NCBI RefSeq assembly: GCF_947500065.1
Contig: NZ_CANMQT010000008.1
Location: 1-64,000, forward strand
DNA: 64,000 nucleotides
Direction: 5' to 3'
DNA from: an uncultured Aquimarina sp.
Lineage (GTDB): Bacteria; Bacteroidota; Bacteroidia; Flavobacteriales; Flavobacteriaceae
The notes under the pieces were generated by a model. The model saw nothing but the letters and a program-made list of their open reading frames with translations. It was not told the DNA's origin and did no database searches. The position numbers and the translations under genes are program-made. Positions within the stretch are counted from its first letter, which is position 1. Each line of letters begins with the position of its first letter. Below are positions 36,261 through 45,900 of this stretch, in pieces.

Positions 36261-38270
36261 ATGGAGTTTTTCATCCCCTACCTTCTTAAATCAAGTGCAA
36301 TTCTAGCGTTATTCTATTTGATACATTTTTTCTTCCTTAGAAAGGATACTTTTTTTAACCTCAATAGACATTTCTTTTTAGTAGGAATTATCTGCTCTAT
36401 TTTTTTACCCTTTATTACAATCAAAACAACTACTGAGATAGAAACCCCAATGCAACAGGAAGTATATCATACTAAATCTCAGGCTTTTTCAAATACCCCT
36501 CTTTTTTCTAGTGAATTACCTTTAGAGATGCCCACAACAGAAAAAAAATGGAACTGGACATATATTATCATAGTTTTTTATACAATGGGAGTGATACTTT
36601 TTTTAAGCTGGATTCTTTGGCAATTATTCACTATAAAGAGTCTTATCAATAAAGGAATAAATACCAAAAAGAAGGGCTACAAACAAATACACATTGAGGA
36701 TAAAATTGCTCCTTTTTCTTTTAACAAAAGTATTGTAATCAATCCATCCTTGCATTCCGACTACGAATTAGACATGATCATCAAACACGAAGAAGTTCAT
36801 GTTTACCAAAGGCATACATATGATATTATTAGTATTACTATTCTATGTGCTTTTCAATGGATAAATCCTTTTATATGGATGTATAAAAAAGCGTTGCAAC
36901 AAAACCTTGAATATATTGCGGATCGCGAAACTATTTCGAAAACTGAATCTGCCAAAAATTATCAATTAGCATTGATTAATGTTTCATTGAATCAACCTAT
37001 ATCTATTACAAATAATTTTTATCAATCATTTATCAAAAAACGCATTCTGATGTTAAACATCGATCAATCTAATAAATGGAAACAACTAAAAATATTTATT
37101 ATTCTTCCGCTTCTAAGCTTATTTATATGGAGTTTTAATATTAAAGAAGAAATCAAGTATATCACAACAACAATATCTTTGGAAAAAGAGATTCCTTCGA
37201 CTAACCTTGATTCATTAGAAAAAAATGAAAAAGAGCCACTTCTTATTAAACAAAATAAGGAGAATACAATTCCAGTATTAAAAACACCTAAAAGCAAACA
37301 AATTCTCAAAAAACCTAATCTTACAAATAAAAAAGAAGCAGAAAAAGAAAAATTCTCTACGAAAAACATCCCTAATCGAATAGATAAATTCAGGATTAGC
37401 AACACTGCTTCTAAAAAAGAAATAATTGCTTTAAAAAAGAAGTTAAAAAAAGAATTCAAAACAGACCTTATTATAAACACCTTAGAACACTATGACGGAT
37501 TTATATCCAAAATCAACCTTACTTTCGAAGATGAGTTTGGTAATACTGGTGGTATTGCAGATGAAGATAATGATAGTCCCATCCAGCATTTAGTATTAGT
37601 GAGAGAAACAAATAACCAAGGAGGTGTTAAAATATTTAAATTTCACACGGAATATATTCAATTTGGCTACGAGAACAACAAACGACGAAGCAAAGAAATA
37701 AATGATATCTACGAATTAGGCAGAGAACCTAGCTATATGATTAATGATACCATTTATAAAAAATCAGATCTGATAGGAAAATCTTTTATAACCAATATTG
37801 GATTAGAAATAATTCCTCAATATGATGCGTATAAAAAATATGGAGAGATTGCTACGGATGGACTTATCATTATTAAAAATGCTTTACCGTTTCCAAATGA
37901 GGAATTATTTATAAAAAAGTTCCAAGACATTCTAGGCAAGAAAGATATTAATATGACCGCAATCGAGATAAGCAAAAAGAAACTACCCAAATTATCATCT
38001 ATAACTTATTACAAAGGAGATAGCTACCTTATAACCGCCAACAATTACAAATTCAATAAATTGCTCAAAAAGCATGGGCTTTCCAATATAAAAGGAAATC
38101 CCGAGAAAGATCCAATAATTATTATAGATAATATAGCTATAACCTACAGAGAACTCAGACAAAAAGATTTTGATACTTTTAAAGATATCACAAAACTAAC
38201 TCCAAAAGAATCAGTAACTAAATATGGTGATTTCGGAGAAAATGGAGCTGTAATTATTACCACCAAATAA
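36261..38270 (+). CDS. BlaR1-like M56 membrane metallopeptidase, copy 2
   Basis: The 669-residue paralogue of the protease at 33494 has the same N-terminal layout of hydrophobic segments (near residues 4-24, 38-53, 100-122 and about 275-290). The zinc motif HEEVH is at 176-180, with LEYIAD near 217. The ectodomain is diverged: a Lys/Glu/Pro-rich linker, the shared domain (SNTASKKEIIALKKKLKKEF, then ISKINLTFEDEFG) and degraded plug-like ends (IIIDNIAI...VTKYGDFGENGAVIITTK). Sensor parts have drifted more than the protease, suggesting different signals. Confidence 0.88.
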   Translation: MEFFIPYLLKSSAILALFYLIHFFFLRKDTFFNLNRHFFLVGIICSIFLPFITIKTTTEIETPMQQEVYHTKSQAFSNTPLFSSELPLEMPTTEKKWNWTYIIIVFYTMGVILFLSWILWQLFTIKSLINKGINTKKKGYKQIHIEDKIAPFSFNKSIVINPSLHSDYELDMIIKHEEVHVYQRHTYDIISITILCAFQWINPFIWMYKKALQQNLEYIADRETISKTESAKNYQLALINVSLNQPISITNNFYQSFIKKRILMLNIDQSNKWKQLKIFIILPLLSLFIWSFNIKEEIKYITTTISLEKEIPSTNLDSLEKNEKEPLLIKQNKENTIPVLKTPKSKQILKKPNLTNKKEAEKEKFSTKNIPNRIDKFRISNTASKKEIIALKKKLKKEFKTDLIINTLEHYDGFISKINLTFEDEFGNTGGIADEDNDSPIQHLVLVRETNNQGGVKIFKFHTEYIQFGYENNKRRSKEINDIYELGREPSYMINDTIYKKSDLIGKSFITNIGLEIIPQYDAYKKYGEIATDGLIIIKNALPFPNEELFIKKFQDILGKKDINMTAIEISKKKLPKLSSITYYKGDSYLITANNYKFNKLLKKHGLSNIKGNPEKDPIIIIDNIAITYRELRQKDFDTFKDITKLTPKESVTKYGDFGENGAVIITTK

Positions 38271-38302
38271 TTTCTAACCGATTTTCAAAAACATCAATAA
38301 GC

Positions 38303-38938
38303 ATGCATGTAGTAAGAAATCTAAAAATTATTAATGGTATTATTTCTGGAGACGAAATAATTCTCAAGGAATTTTACAAGAAAAATCTTCCTCACGTAAG
38401 AAAGTATATCATCCTTAATTCGGGTTCTGAAGGAGATGTGGAAGATATTTTTCAGGATGCGCTTATAATAGTTTATCAAAAATTAAAATCAAATTCATTA
38501 AACATAGACACTTCCATACAAGCTTACTTTCTTGGGACTTGTAAAAACATATGGAGAAGTCATCTTCGAAAAAGTCAAAAAATAACTTATGATGAATCTC
38601 TAACTCTTAAAGCAAAAGAAGAAAATATAATTACCAATAAAATTGAAGAAATAGAAAAAGAGCATTTATATCGTAAGTATTTCTATAAACTTAGCAACTC
38701 ATCAAAGCAAGTCTTAAAACTATTTTTTGAAGGAAAAAGTATGAAAGAAATTGCATCTATAACGGGATACTCCGAAGGGTATACAAGAAAAAAGAAATTT
38801 GAAGCTAAAAAAACTTTAATGAAAATGATTGAAAATGATCCTATCCATAATGAATTAAAGGAGAGATCAGAAAAAAAATCATCAAAAGAGAATATTTTTG
38901 ACCTAAGGAATCTTGGTGATATACTACTTACAAGATAA
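38303..38938 (+). CDS. ECF-type RNA polymerase sigma factor
   Basis: The 211-residue protein has a sigma-70 region 2 (ILKEFYKKNLPHVRKYIILN, EDIFQDALIIVYQKL, AYFLGTCKNIWRSHLRK). It also has a region 4 helix-turn-helix (LKLFFEGKSMKEIASITGYS, YTRKKKFEAKKTLMKM). It starts 33 bp after the second M56 gene on the same strand and may be transcribed from the same promoter. No anti-sigma factor of the usual kind lies beside it, although the membrane proteins next door could play that part. Target promoters cannot be predicted. Confidence 0.88.
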   Translation: MHVVRNLKIINGIISGDEIILKEFYKKNLPHVRKYIILNSGSEGDVEDIFQDALIIVYQKLKSNSLNIDTSIQAYFLGTCKNIWRSHLRKSQKITYDESLTLKAKEENIITNKIEEIEKEHLYRKYFYKLSNSSKQVLKLFFEGKSMKEIASITGYSEGYTRKKKFEAKKTLMKMIENDPIHNELKERSEKKSSKENIFDLRNLGDILLTR

Positions 38939-38973
38939 AATACATTTTACATGTTTTTTCTTATTTTAGCACT

Positions 38974-39126
38974 ATGCAAACACAGCTTTTTATCTTTCTG
39001 GCAAAACTAAACAAACTACTACTCCCTAGTTTCACAAAAAAACGTTTAGATCTTAGTAAGGCAACTAAACTACAAATGTTAATTTTTGGTTGGAGACTAT
39101 ATGTTACGAAAAGAGCTTTGGGATAA
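38974..39126 (+). CDS. Conserved 50-residue basic protein, unknown
   Basis: This short gene reads MQTQLFIFLAKLNKLLLPSF, then TKKRLDLSKATKLQML and IFGWRLYVTKRALG, before a TAA stop. I recall near-identical short proteins (AKLNK-LLPS-TKK-LDL-KA-K-Q--I-GWR-YVT) in many Bacteroidota, so it is probably real. It has an amphipathic, basic character and no cysteines. Function is unknown. It lies 35 bp after the sigma factor gene. Confidence 0.75.
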   Translation: MQTQLFIFLAKLNKLLLPSFTKKRLDLSKATKLQMLIFGWRLYVTKRALG

Positions 39127-39239
39127 TATATTTCTTATAAATTCTTAGCAAAGAAACGATGTAAATCTGCAACATCTTCACCATTTTTTCGTATTTGAGT
39201 TATAATTTATTATCAAAAAACCGAAAAATAATATGTAGT

Positions 39240-40058
39240 ATGAAAAAATGGATCATTCTAGGAATGAGTGTACTAGGTATACTCTCCTTAACAGCATTTT
39301 CTTCTGGATCAAATACGAATCTAATTCAGAAAACATCTCAACCGAATGAGATTATAGCAACCATAAATAAAAACACCACTGAAAAAGAACTTGAAGACCT
39401 TAAGACGTTCTTCTCTGAAAATGGTATTGAATTAATTATTGACAAAATAGAATTCAATAAGCAAAATGAGATTACCAGTTTGAGTATTATTCTTAAAAAA
39501 GGAAACTCTAAAAGTAAATATTCGTCATCTTCTTCCGAGCCTATATCAGATGTAGAACTTGGATTTAAAAATGGCAATCTATACATTACTAATTCAGGCA
39601 TGTTTGATATTACTTCGTGGAAAAATCAGATTGGCTTTAATAATCACAGTTTTGATATGGATAGCATCTTAAAAAATCAGAATTTTAGATTTAACTTCGA
39701 TTTTGACCAAGAAGGAGATTCTATATTTTTTAATGGAAAGCATTTTGACATCAGTAAATTAAAGGATCAAATAAAAAATTCATTTGAATTTGATGAGGAT
39801 GAAAGCGGAAATTTCATTTTTAACGGTCAACAGTTTCCTTCTTATTTTGGTAAGTCGAAGAAATATAGCTTCGTTGATGATCCGGATATTGAGAAATTAA
39901 TTATTATTGACGGAAAAGAATCCGACTTTAAAACACTTGATGAATTAGCCAAAGCGGATCAATTAGAAGACGTTGATTTCTTAAAAGCAACAACAGCAAT
40001 AAGCATATATGGTGACAAAGCAAAAGATGGAGCCATCATTGCTACTACCAAGAAGTAA
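39240..40058 (+). CDS. Exported protein with the ectodomain of the M56 sensors
   Basis: The 272-residue protein from the ATG at 39240 has a signal peptide or anchor (MKKWIILGMSVLGILSLTAF). No peptidase domain is present. The mature part has the domain also found in both M56 proteases (INKNTTEKELEDLKTFFSEN, then EITSLSIILKKGN). It ends with one plug-like unit (LIIIDGKESDFKTLDE..., ISIYGDKAKDGAIIATTKK). It may compete for, or deliver, whatever the M56 ectodomains sense. A TTG start at 39195 would add 15 residues before the signal peptide and is rejected. Confidence 0.75.
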   Translation: MKKWIILGMSVLGILSLTAFSSGSNTNLIQKTSQPNEIIATINKNTTEKELEDLKTFFSENGIELIIDKIEFNKQNEITSLSIILKKGNSKSKYSSSSSEPISDVELGFKNGNLYITNSGMFDITSWKNQIGFNNHSFDMDSILKNQNFRFNFDFDQEGDSIFFNGKHFDISKLKDQIKNSFEFDEDESGNFIFNGQQFPSYFGKSKKYSFVDDPDIEKLIIIDGKESDFKTLDELAKADQLEDVDFLKATTAISIYGDKAKDGAIIATTKK

Positions 40059-40087
40059 GATCATTTAAAAAATATTCACTGTCATTT

Positions 40088-40146
40088 TTGAGCGTAGTCG
40101 AGAAAATAAGAAGCTATGGTTTCCATAACATTTCGACTCCGCTCAA
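40088..40146. repeat. Palindromic intergenic repeat / bidirectional terminator
   Basis: TTGAGCGTAGTCGAGAAA and TTTCGACTCCGCTCAA are imperfect inverted arms. They enclose a second small hairpin (TATGG/CCATA). The arm sequence is the GAGCG-AGTCGA type seen as dispersed repeats in flavobacterial genomes. It sits between convergent genes, so it may also stop transcription from both sides. Confidence 0.7.
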
Positions 40147-40191
40147 TTTGATTTAAGAAAAAGTTTAAAAAAAGTCTCCCCGATTTTTACA

Positions 40192-40704
40192 TTAGTATTT
40201 TACTAAGGACGCTGCAGTTGTAGTAAGTTTTTCTTTACCATTAAGGAAACCCAATTCCATAATAAAATTACACTGTACCACTATACCTCCTAACTCTTCT
40301 ACTAATTCGCAAACAGCTTTTGCAGTACCTCCAGTAGCCAACACATCATCATGTATCAACACATGCTCTCCTGCTTTTATTGCATCTTTATGAATCTCCA
40401 AAACATCTTCTCCATACTCTAATCCATAACTTTTGGAATTTACTTCTGATGGTAATTTTCCTTTTTTACGAACAGGAATAAAGCCTGCTTCTAAGCGCTC
40501 AGCAATCATACCTCCAAGAATAAACCCTCTTGCTTCAATACCGATCACCTTATCAATTTTCATATCCATCGGACACAAGGCTGTTAATTGATCTGCACAA
40601 TGCGTTAAAGCTTCAGGATTTCCTAAAAGTGGAGTAATATCTTTAAAAATAATTCCTGGCTTAGGAAAGTCAGGAATATCTCTTATCAATTTTTGTATGT
40701 TCAT
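40192..40704 (-). CDS. apt: Adenine phosphoribosyltransferase
   Basis: This cytoplasmic salvage enzyme makes AMP from adenine and PRPP. MNIQKLIRDIPDFPKPGIIF starts the protein, and IGIEARGFILGGMIAERLEA is typical of the family. The PRPP-binding loop is VLIHDDVLATGGTAKAVCEL. The ATG at 40704 gives 170 residues, the normal size; the upstream in-frame ATG at 40788 adds 28 odd residues and is rejected. Confidence 0.95.
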   Translation of the reverse strand: MNIQKLIRDIPDFPKPGIIFKDITPLLGNPEALTHCADQLTALCPMDMKIDKVIGIEARGFILGGMIAERLEAGFIPVRKKGKLPSEVNSKSYGLEYGEDVLEIHKDAIKAGEHVLIHDDVLATGGTAKAVCELVEELGGIVVQCNFIMELGFLNGKEKLTTTAASLVKY

Positions 40705-41079
40705 AGGCGCAAAATAATGAAAATCGAAAAAGAGTGCTAAAAAATCATGAAAACCGCCTTGAAATAAAAATTCTTCATCTAAAACCATCTTGAATTATTA
40801 CAATAAACAACTAAAAACAAATAAAACAATTACATTTTAAAACACAAATTAAGCAAATAACATTTCATATTAAAACAAAAATCATCTTTAAGCTTACAAA
40901 AAATATGCGATTTCACAGATTTTAGTATAAATATTTTTCTAATAATAGCAGTCGATATATATTAAATGGACAAGAAATTGTCAAATCAACTTTCATTATA
41001 AAAGCGTAGAAATCATGTAATCAACAATGTAATATTATTAACTAAATAACTAATTAATAAAATTTAATACATCATTACT
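40705..41079. other. Gene-free region between apt and the SPFH gene
   Basis: The 375-bp stretch is very AT-rich. It separates two divergent genes, so it must hold both promoters, but I see no clear TTG/TAnnTTTG pair and no strong hairpin. Confidence 0.5.
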
Positions 41080-42420
41080 ATGCTAACATATCTAGGAATT
41101 ACAATGGTTCTACTTGGAACCGTCATATTTATTATCAAACCATTTTTTAAGGAATCAAAAACGCTACACAAGTTTACCCGACAGAGAAATGTTTTCATGA
41201 TTATCATTGGACTCGTTATGAGTATTATCTCTGGAATATTCTTTTACGCAGAGCCAGGTACAGCTTATGCTGTTCAATATCCTTGGGGAAGTCAGAAAGC
41301 CGTTGTACATCAAGGAATCAATACTAAGATGTGGGGGCGATTGATACCTATTCAATTTGAATTACCCATTAAATATGTGATTCCTAATAAAAAGAATGAA
41401 CTTGGTGAGCAAAGTAAATATGCTAACGTAGATATTGCAAAATATTGGGCGTTTAGCGATGCGGTAAAAGCAAGAATCGCAACTTCTGTAGTTATCAGTA
41501 TCAATACAGCCGATGAAGATCAATTTTTATCTGTTGCTGATCGTAATAAAACAGAAAGAAACTTAATTCGTTCTAGGATCATTCCTAATATCGATCAATC
41601 GATTAAAAACACCTGTAAACTGATGGACGCTCAGGATTATATATCCGGACAAGCTTCTGATTTCGATAGATATTTCAAAGATCAGTTAGAAAACGGAATG
41701 TATGTACTAGAAGAGTATTTCGCTAGTGAAAGTCGCGAAATTATTGGAGACAGTTCTACAGTTAGAACAGTTGTAAATAAAGAATCAAAACAAAAGCGTT
41801 TTCGTATTCAATATAAAAACGGAGAACCTATTAGAGAAAGAGGAAACTCTCTATCGGGATATGGTCTTACAGTCGTGCAAGCAGTTGTAACAGAAATTGA
41901 CTGGGAAACTACTTTTGATAAACGTTTACAGTTACAAAAAGAAGAGGTAGCGCAAACTCAATTAGAAAAACAACAAGCAGAACGCCAATTTTACCGTGCA
42001 CAGAAAGAAACTGCAAAAGGTGAAGCTGAAAAAGCAACTGAACGTGCTAGATTAGAAAAAGAGCAAATTCAGAAAACGATTGAGGCAGAAACAAGAGCCA
42101 AAGTAGCAGAATTCAATCTTATTGAAGAACGTAAGAACTATGAAGTAGCACAGTTTAAAGCAAAAACTCAGAAAACAATGGCAGACGCTCAATCATATGA
42201 GAATGCAAAACTAGTAAACGCTGGACTTACACCTCAGGAACGCGCAGAATGGGAATTTAAAACCTCTGTAAATGTTGCTAAACAGCTTAAAGATCTTAAA
42301 CTACCTGAGATTTATATTCAGGATGGAGGAAAACAAGGTTCTGACAGCAATTTACTTCAATCATTGATCGGAGCTGAACTAGCGAAAAAAATGATGTCAC
42401 AAAAAACATCAAAAGAATAA
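41080..42420 (+). CDS. SPFH/band 7 (prohibitin-like) membrane protein
   Basis: The 446-residue protein has two N-terminal hydrophobic segments (about residues 1-22 and 37-55) and an SPFH domain of about 150 residues. A long charged coiled coil follows (QLEKQQAERQFYRAQKETAK onwards, about residues 285-390) that forms the ring oligomer. The C-terminal region (LTPQERAEWEFKTSVNVAKQ) is common in this group. These proteins form large membrane scaffolds. A hairpin follows the gene, then a DUF2007 gene. Confidence 0.9.
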   Translation: MLTYLGITMVLLGTVIFIIKPFFKESKTLHKFTRQRNVFMIIIGLVMSIISGIFFYAEPGTAYAVQYPWGSQKAVVHQGINTKMWGRLIPIQFELPIKYVIPNKKNELGEQSKYANVDIAKYWAFSDAVKARIATSVVISINTADEDQFLSVADRNKTERNLIRSRIIPNIDQSIKNTCKLMDAQDYISGQASDFDRYFKDQLENGMYVLEEYFASESREIIGDSSTVRTVVNKESKQKRFRIQYKNGEPIRERGNSLSGYGLTVVQAVVTEIDWETTFDKRLQLQKEEVAQTQLEKQQAERQFYRAQKETAKGEAEKATERARLEKEQIQKTIEAETRAKVAEFNLIEERKNYEVAQFKAKTQKTMADAQSYENAKLVNAGLTPQERAEWEFKTSVNVAKQLKDLKLPEIYIQDGGKQGSDSNLLQSLIGAELAKKMMSQKTSKE

Positions 42421-42429
42421 TAATCAGAA

Positions 42430-42458
42430 GAGCGGAATGAAAAGATTTCATTCCGCTC
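42430..42458 (+). terminator. Strong hairpin after the SPFH gene
   Basis: GAGCGGAATGAAA and TTTCATTCCGCTC form a perfect 13-bp stem with a 3-base loop, 10 bases after the stop. No T-run follows, so it may be a weak terminator or an mRNA 3'-end stabiliser. Confidence 0.6.
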
Positions 42459-42494
42459 AGAATAATAGATTCATTGATAAATTAAAAACATTAC

Positions 42495-42725
42495 ATGATG
42501 AGAGAACATATAAAAATATACACCGGAACATCCATTCTAATCAATAGATTAGCCTTTTTATTAAACGAAATAAGCATCCCTTCTGTAATTAGGGATCATC
42601 CGGAATCAGGTAGATTAGCTGGTTTTGGAACTTTGGGGTATTCATCGGAACTTTTTATTTTAAATTCTGATATTGAAAAAGCTAGCGGGATAATTAAAAA
42701 ATTTAAAAAAGAAATCTCAAAATAG
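42495..42725 (+). CDS. DUF2007 domain protein
   Basis: The 76-residue cytoplasmic protein begins IKIYTGTSILINRLAFLLNE and ends with a short acidic/basic helix. This pattern of a betalpha unit followed by SVIRDHPESGRLAG matches the putative signal-transducing DUF2007 family. The ATG at 42495 is followed at once by a second ATG, and either could be used. Confidence 0.8.
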   Translation: MMREHIKIYTGTSILINRLAFLLNEISIPSVIRDHPESGRLAGFGTLGYSSELFILNSDIEKASGIIKKFKKEISK

Positions 42726-42748
42726 TTTTATATTTTCCGAAATACTCA

Positions 42749-42756
42749 TATATTTG
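42749..42756 (+). promoter_or_regulatory. Promoter -7 element of tRNA-Arg
   Basis: TATATTTG is an exact TAnnTTTG match ending 13 bases before the tRNA 5' end. The -33 region has TTTTA but no perfect TTG. Confidence 0.6.
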
Positions 42757-42769
42757 CACCCGCAAAAAA

Positions 42770-42843
42770 GGCCTCGTAGCATAACTGAATAGTGCACTTG
42801 ATTACGGCTCAAGAGGTTGCAGGTTTGAATCCTGCCGAGGTCA
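42770..42843 (+). tRNA. tRNA-Arg (ACG)
   Basis: The acceptor stem is GGCCTCG paired with CGAGGTC. The anticodon stem CTTGA/TCAAG encloses TTACGGC, so the anticodon is ACG. The T-arm is GCAGG TTTGAAT CCTGC. The 3' CCA is not encoded. It is followed by a terminator and then by the accessory region. Confidence 0.95.
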
Positions 42844-42850
42844 CTTCCTA

Positions 42851-42890
42851 AAAACGCAATAAACTTATAATTAGTTTATTGCGTTTTTTA
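42851..42890 (+). terminator. Terminator after tRNA-Arg
   Basis: AAAACGCAATAAAC / GTTTATTGCGTTTT is a 14-bp perfect stem with a 9-base loop, followed by a T-rich stretch. Confidence 0.85.
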
Positions 42891-42901
42891 CTTTCTATTT
42901 C

Positions 42902-42919
42902 TAGTCCATATTTAGTCCA
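42902..42919. repeat. Pair of TAGTCCA direct repeats
   Basis: Two TAGTCCA copies (42902-42908 and 42913-42919) are spaced 11 bp start to start. They lie immediately after the tRNA-Arg terminator. Their role is unknown; a recombinase-binding or remnant att site is one possibility. Confidence 0.3.
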
Positions 42920-42939
42920 GAACTAATTTTTAATATTGA

Positions 42940-45900
42940 TTAAATTATATCATTGACATATTTTAATGCCTCATTAAGTTCATATGGTTTAGATTTTGAT
43001 AAATAGAAACTGTAATTCACTTCATCTATTAAAATATTGATATGATATAAATCTTTGTTTTCTCCTTTTAATTCTTCTTTAATTTTATTTAAAACTTGCA
43101 TAACCATAGCATATTCTTTATCCCCTTTTATTACTAAATTCTCAAGGTATTTGGTTAAAAAAGAGCGATAATCATTTCTCTCAAAATCATCAAATTCTTT
43201 ATCATAAATTAAGTCAAAAAGCAATTCAATAATGTTATAATCATTAACCACATTATAGTTAGCAAATTTATAAGAACGTATAGTGGGTATTTTCAACCCA
43301 TTTTCCAATGCACTAACTAAGTATTCAATTGCTTCAATTTTATTGTTTAAAAATAAAGTTTTGAGCGCATTAGTCTTAAAAGTATCATTATTAGTATGCA
43401 AATATTCCAATGACCTATCGACACAAAAACCCTGTTCTCTATTAAATTCCGTTAAAATTTCTATAGCTGACCAATAAAATTGACTTTCAGGATCTTTACA
43501 ACACTCTAACAACAAATTTGTATCATCAGTAAGTTTAAAATATTGCTCCAATCTCGCACTTAGATGACGAGACAAACCATCATTTAAAAAATATTCTTTT
43601 ATCAAGGGATAAACTTCTTCAATTTTATGATCTAAGGCATACATTATATGATTTGCTAATGTCATAGAAAATAATTCCTTATTTTTCAGATTATCAACTA
43701 TTCGTTTTTTGAATGCTTCATCATCATTTATTTTGTTTCTTAAATAGTCAAAACTCTCTTCAAGATTCCCCACTCCTTCTTGATTTACTAAATAATCAAA
43801 CTCTATACAACCTACTAAAAACTCTTGAGATAAGTTGAATTTCAACAAATCTTCAAAAAAGATAATCGTCCTAATTTTAATATCATTATTTCTACCATTC
43901 CTATAATATGACTTTCCTCCCTCATTAATTATTATGACATTGTCAAAATCAAAATCCGTAGCTTCCTGAAGACACCAATCTATTATGCTTGTTTTTTGAT
44001 GATCATATAAATTATATTCCCAATTACGTTCTTTGCAATCAGTTATATATTTCATTATTTGGTAGTACCTTAAAAAATTATCTTCAAGATTTTTACTTAA
44101 AATTTCATACCTCACAGGCTGCCTATTTTCAGAAATAAAAGTTCCAATTAATGACATCGGAGTATCGACCATTATATTATGATACCCATTCTTTTCATAC
44201 CATTCATTTTCTATTTTATGATAATCTCTCCAGTCCATTGAATTATTAGTCTCCGAAAAAATCATTTGAATTCTTTCAGATAATAATTCTTTATCAAAAA
44301 GAATATTTAGGTTTTCTTGAATAGTATCAAAGAAATAATTCTCTTGTTGATCCTTTTCCTTTTGAGTAAAAAGACGTTCCGTAAATTGAATTCCTTTTGT
44401 TGACATTATTTCTTCGAATTGCAAAGCTAAATCAATACTGTTTGTATTTGAAATTCTATTTCTAAAGCCTTCCACCTCTCTAGCTCCCATACCTTTTTCA
44501 ACCATTTTATTAGCAACTAAATGAATATTACTCATTCTAAGAATTCGAGCTACCATTGGAAGAATTTCCTTCAATTCCCAATTATTTATCAAATGCGTTA
44601 CTGTCAAATCATATTTATTAGTATTCTTAATTATATGTAATAACAAGTCTCTGTGGGTATGAAACCTCAATTCAACATTAATTTCCTCTAGTAGACTAAT
44701 TAAAGATTGTTCATCCTTAATTATGAAATAGATACATCTTTCTGAAATTTTCTCTATTTGGTTATTTACATCTCTTAATCTGATATTATTATTAAAATAA
44801 TGTCTCACTGCTTGCAAAAAATTATCTGCCAATTTAAACTTAAAAACCAGCCTCTCAACTCTAGATTTATTTCCTCTAATAACCTCATCGTTGTCATTCC
44901 TCGGAAGAAGTTTGTTTGCTCTTTGAAATTCTTGATGTATGTATTCTGAAAATTCATCTACATTTTCAAAATCTTCTAGCAAATGTAACAGACTAGAATT
45001 TATCTGCTTATTAGATTCATTTATAAAAATTTTAAAGACTTCATCAATCAAACCGCGATCTTCACGTAAGATAGGTTTAGCGCATATTAAATCTAACATT
45101 TTACACTTTATGCCTATTTCTAAATCATCATCTTTTAGTTCCTCCAAAAAATATTTTTGGATTTCCCGAGCTCGAAAAAGGGGCAATTTGAAATACTCTA
45201 ACAACTCTAAGGCGGAATACCGGATACGAAAATGTTTTACTTTATCTTGAATGATCTCAAATAAATACTTAAAGTTTTCACTGGTATCAGCAAACTTCCC
45301 TATCTTATCCATTTCATAGGTTCTTTTTGTATTTATCCACAGTGTTTTTCTTACACACTCTCTTTCAAAATAGGCTTGAAAGACAACATTCCTTATGTTG
45401 CTGCTAATTCTATCCGTATCTGCTCTAAACAATAACTCAGGTTCATTTATAGTAATCCATTCAACCAAATGTGCGAATTTATCAGAATTTACTGACAATA
45501 AATTAATGAGAAAAGTAATTGTATTAAATAAGGATGGATGGGTTTTGTTCGTTCCATCGATACAAATAAATTTAGTTATCTTCTTAAATTCCAACTCCAC
45601 AAGAGCAAGCGATGCAAAGTATTCTTGAACATTTCTATGCACAAAAAATTTCTCTTGATCATCAGGTTTTGAATCAAATAAAGGATTTTTTCTAAATTCC
45701 CCATAAGCAGATATATCCCCATTAGTGATTTTTATAAGATCATCATCCCGAAAAGTATTTCTTTTCATCAACTCATTTACCAATGACAATTTTTTTGAGA
45801 ATAAAACTATAATTGTCGGATTTAGTTTTCGCTTTCTAAATTTAAATCGACTATCGTCTTTTAATCTTCCCTGAATGTAGCTTTCCCACAATTCTGATGT

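Noticed and set aside
33494..38270. Classic beta-lactam sensing by BlaR1
   Set aside because: No penicillin-binding (SxxK, SxN, KTG) sensor domain follows the peptidase domain in either copy, and no beta-lactamase gene is present.
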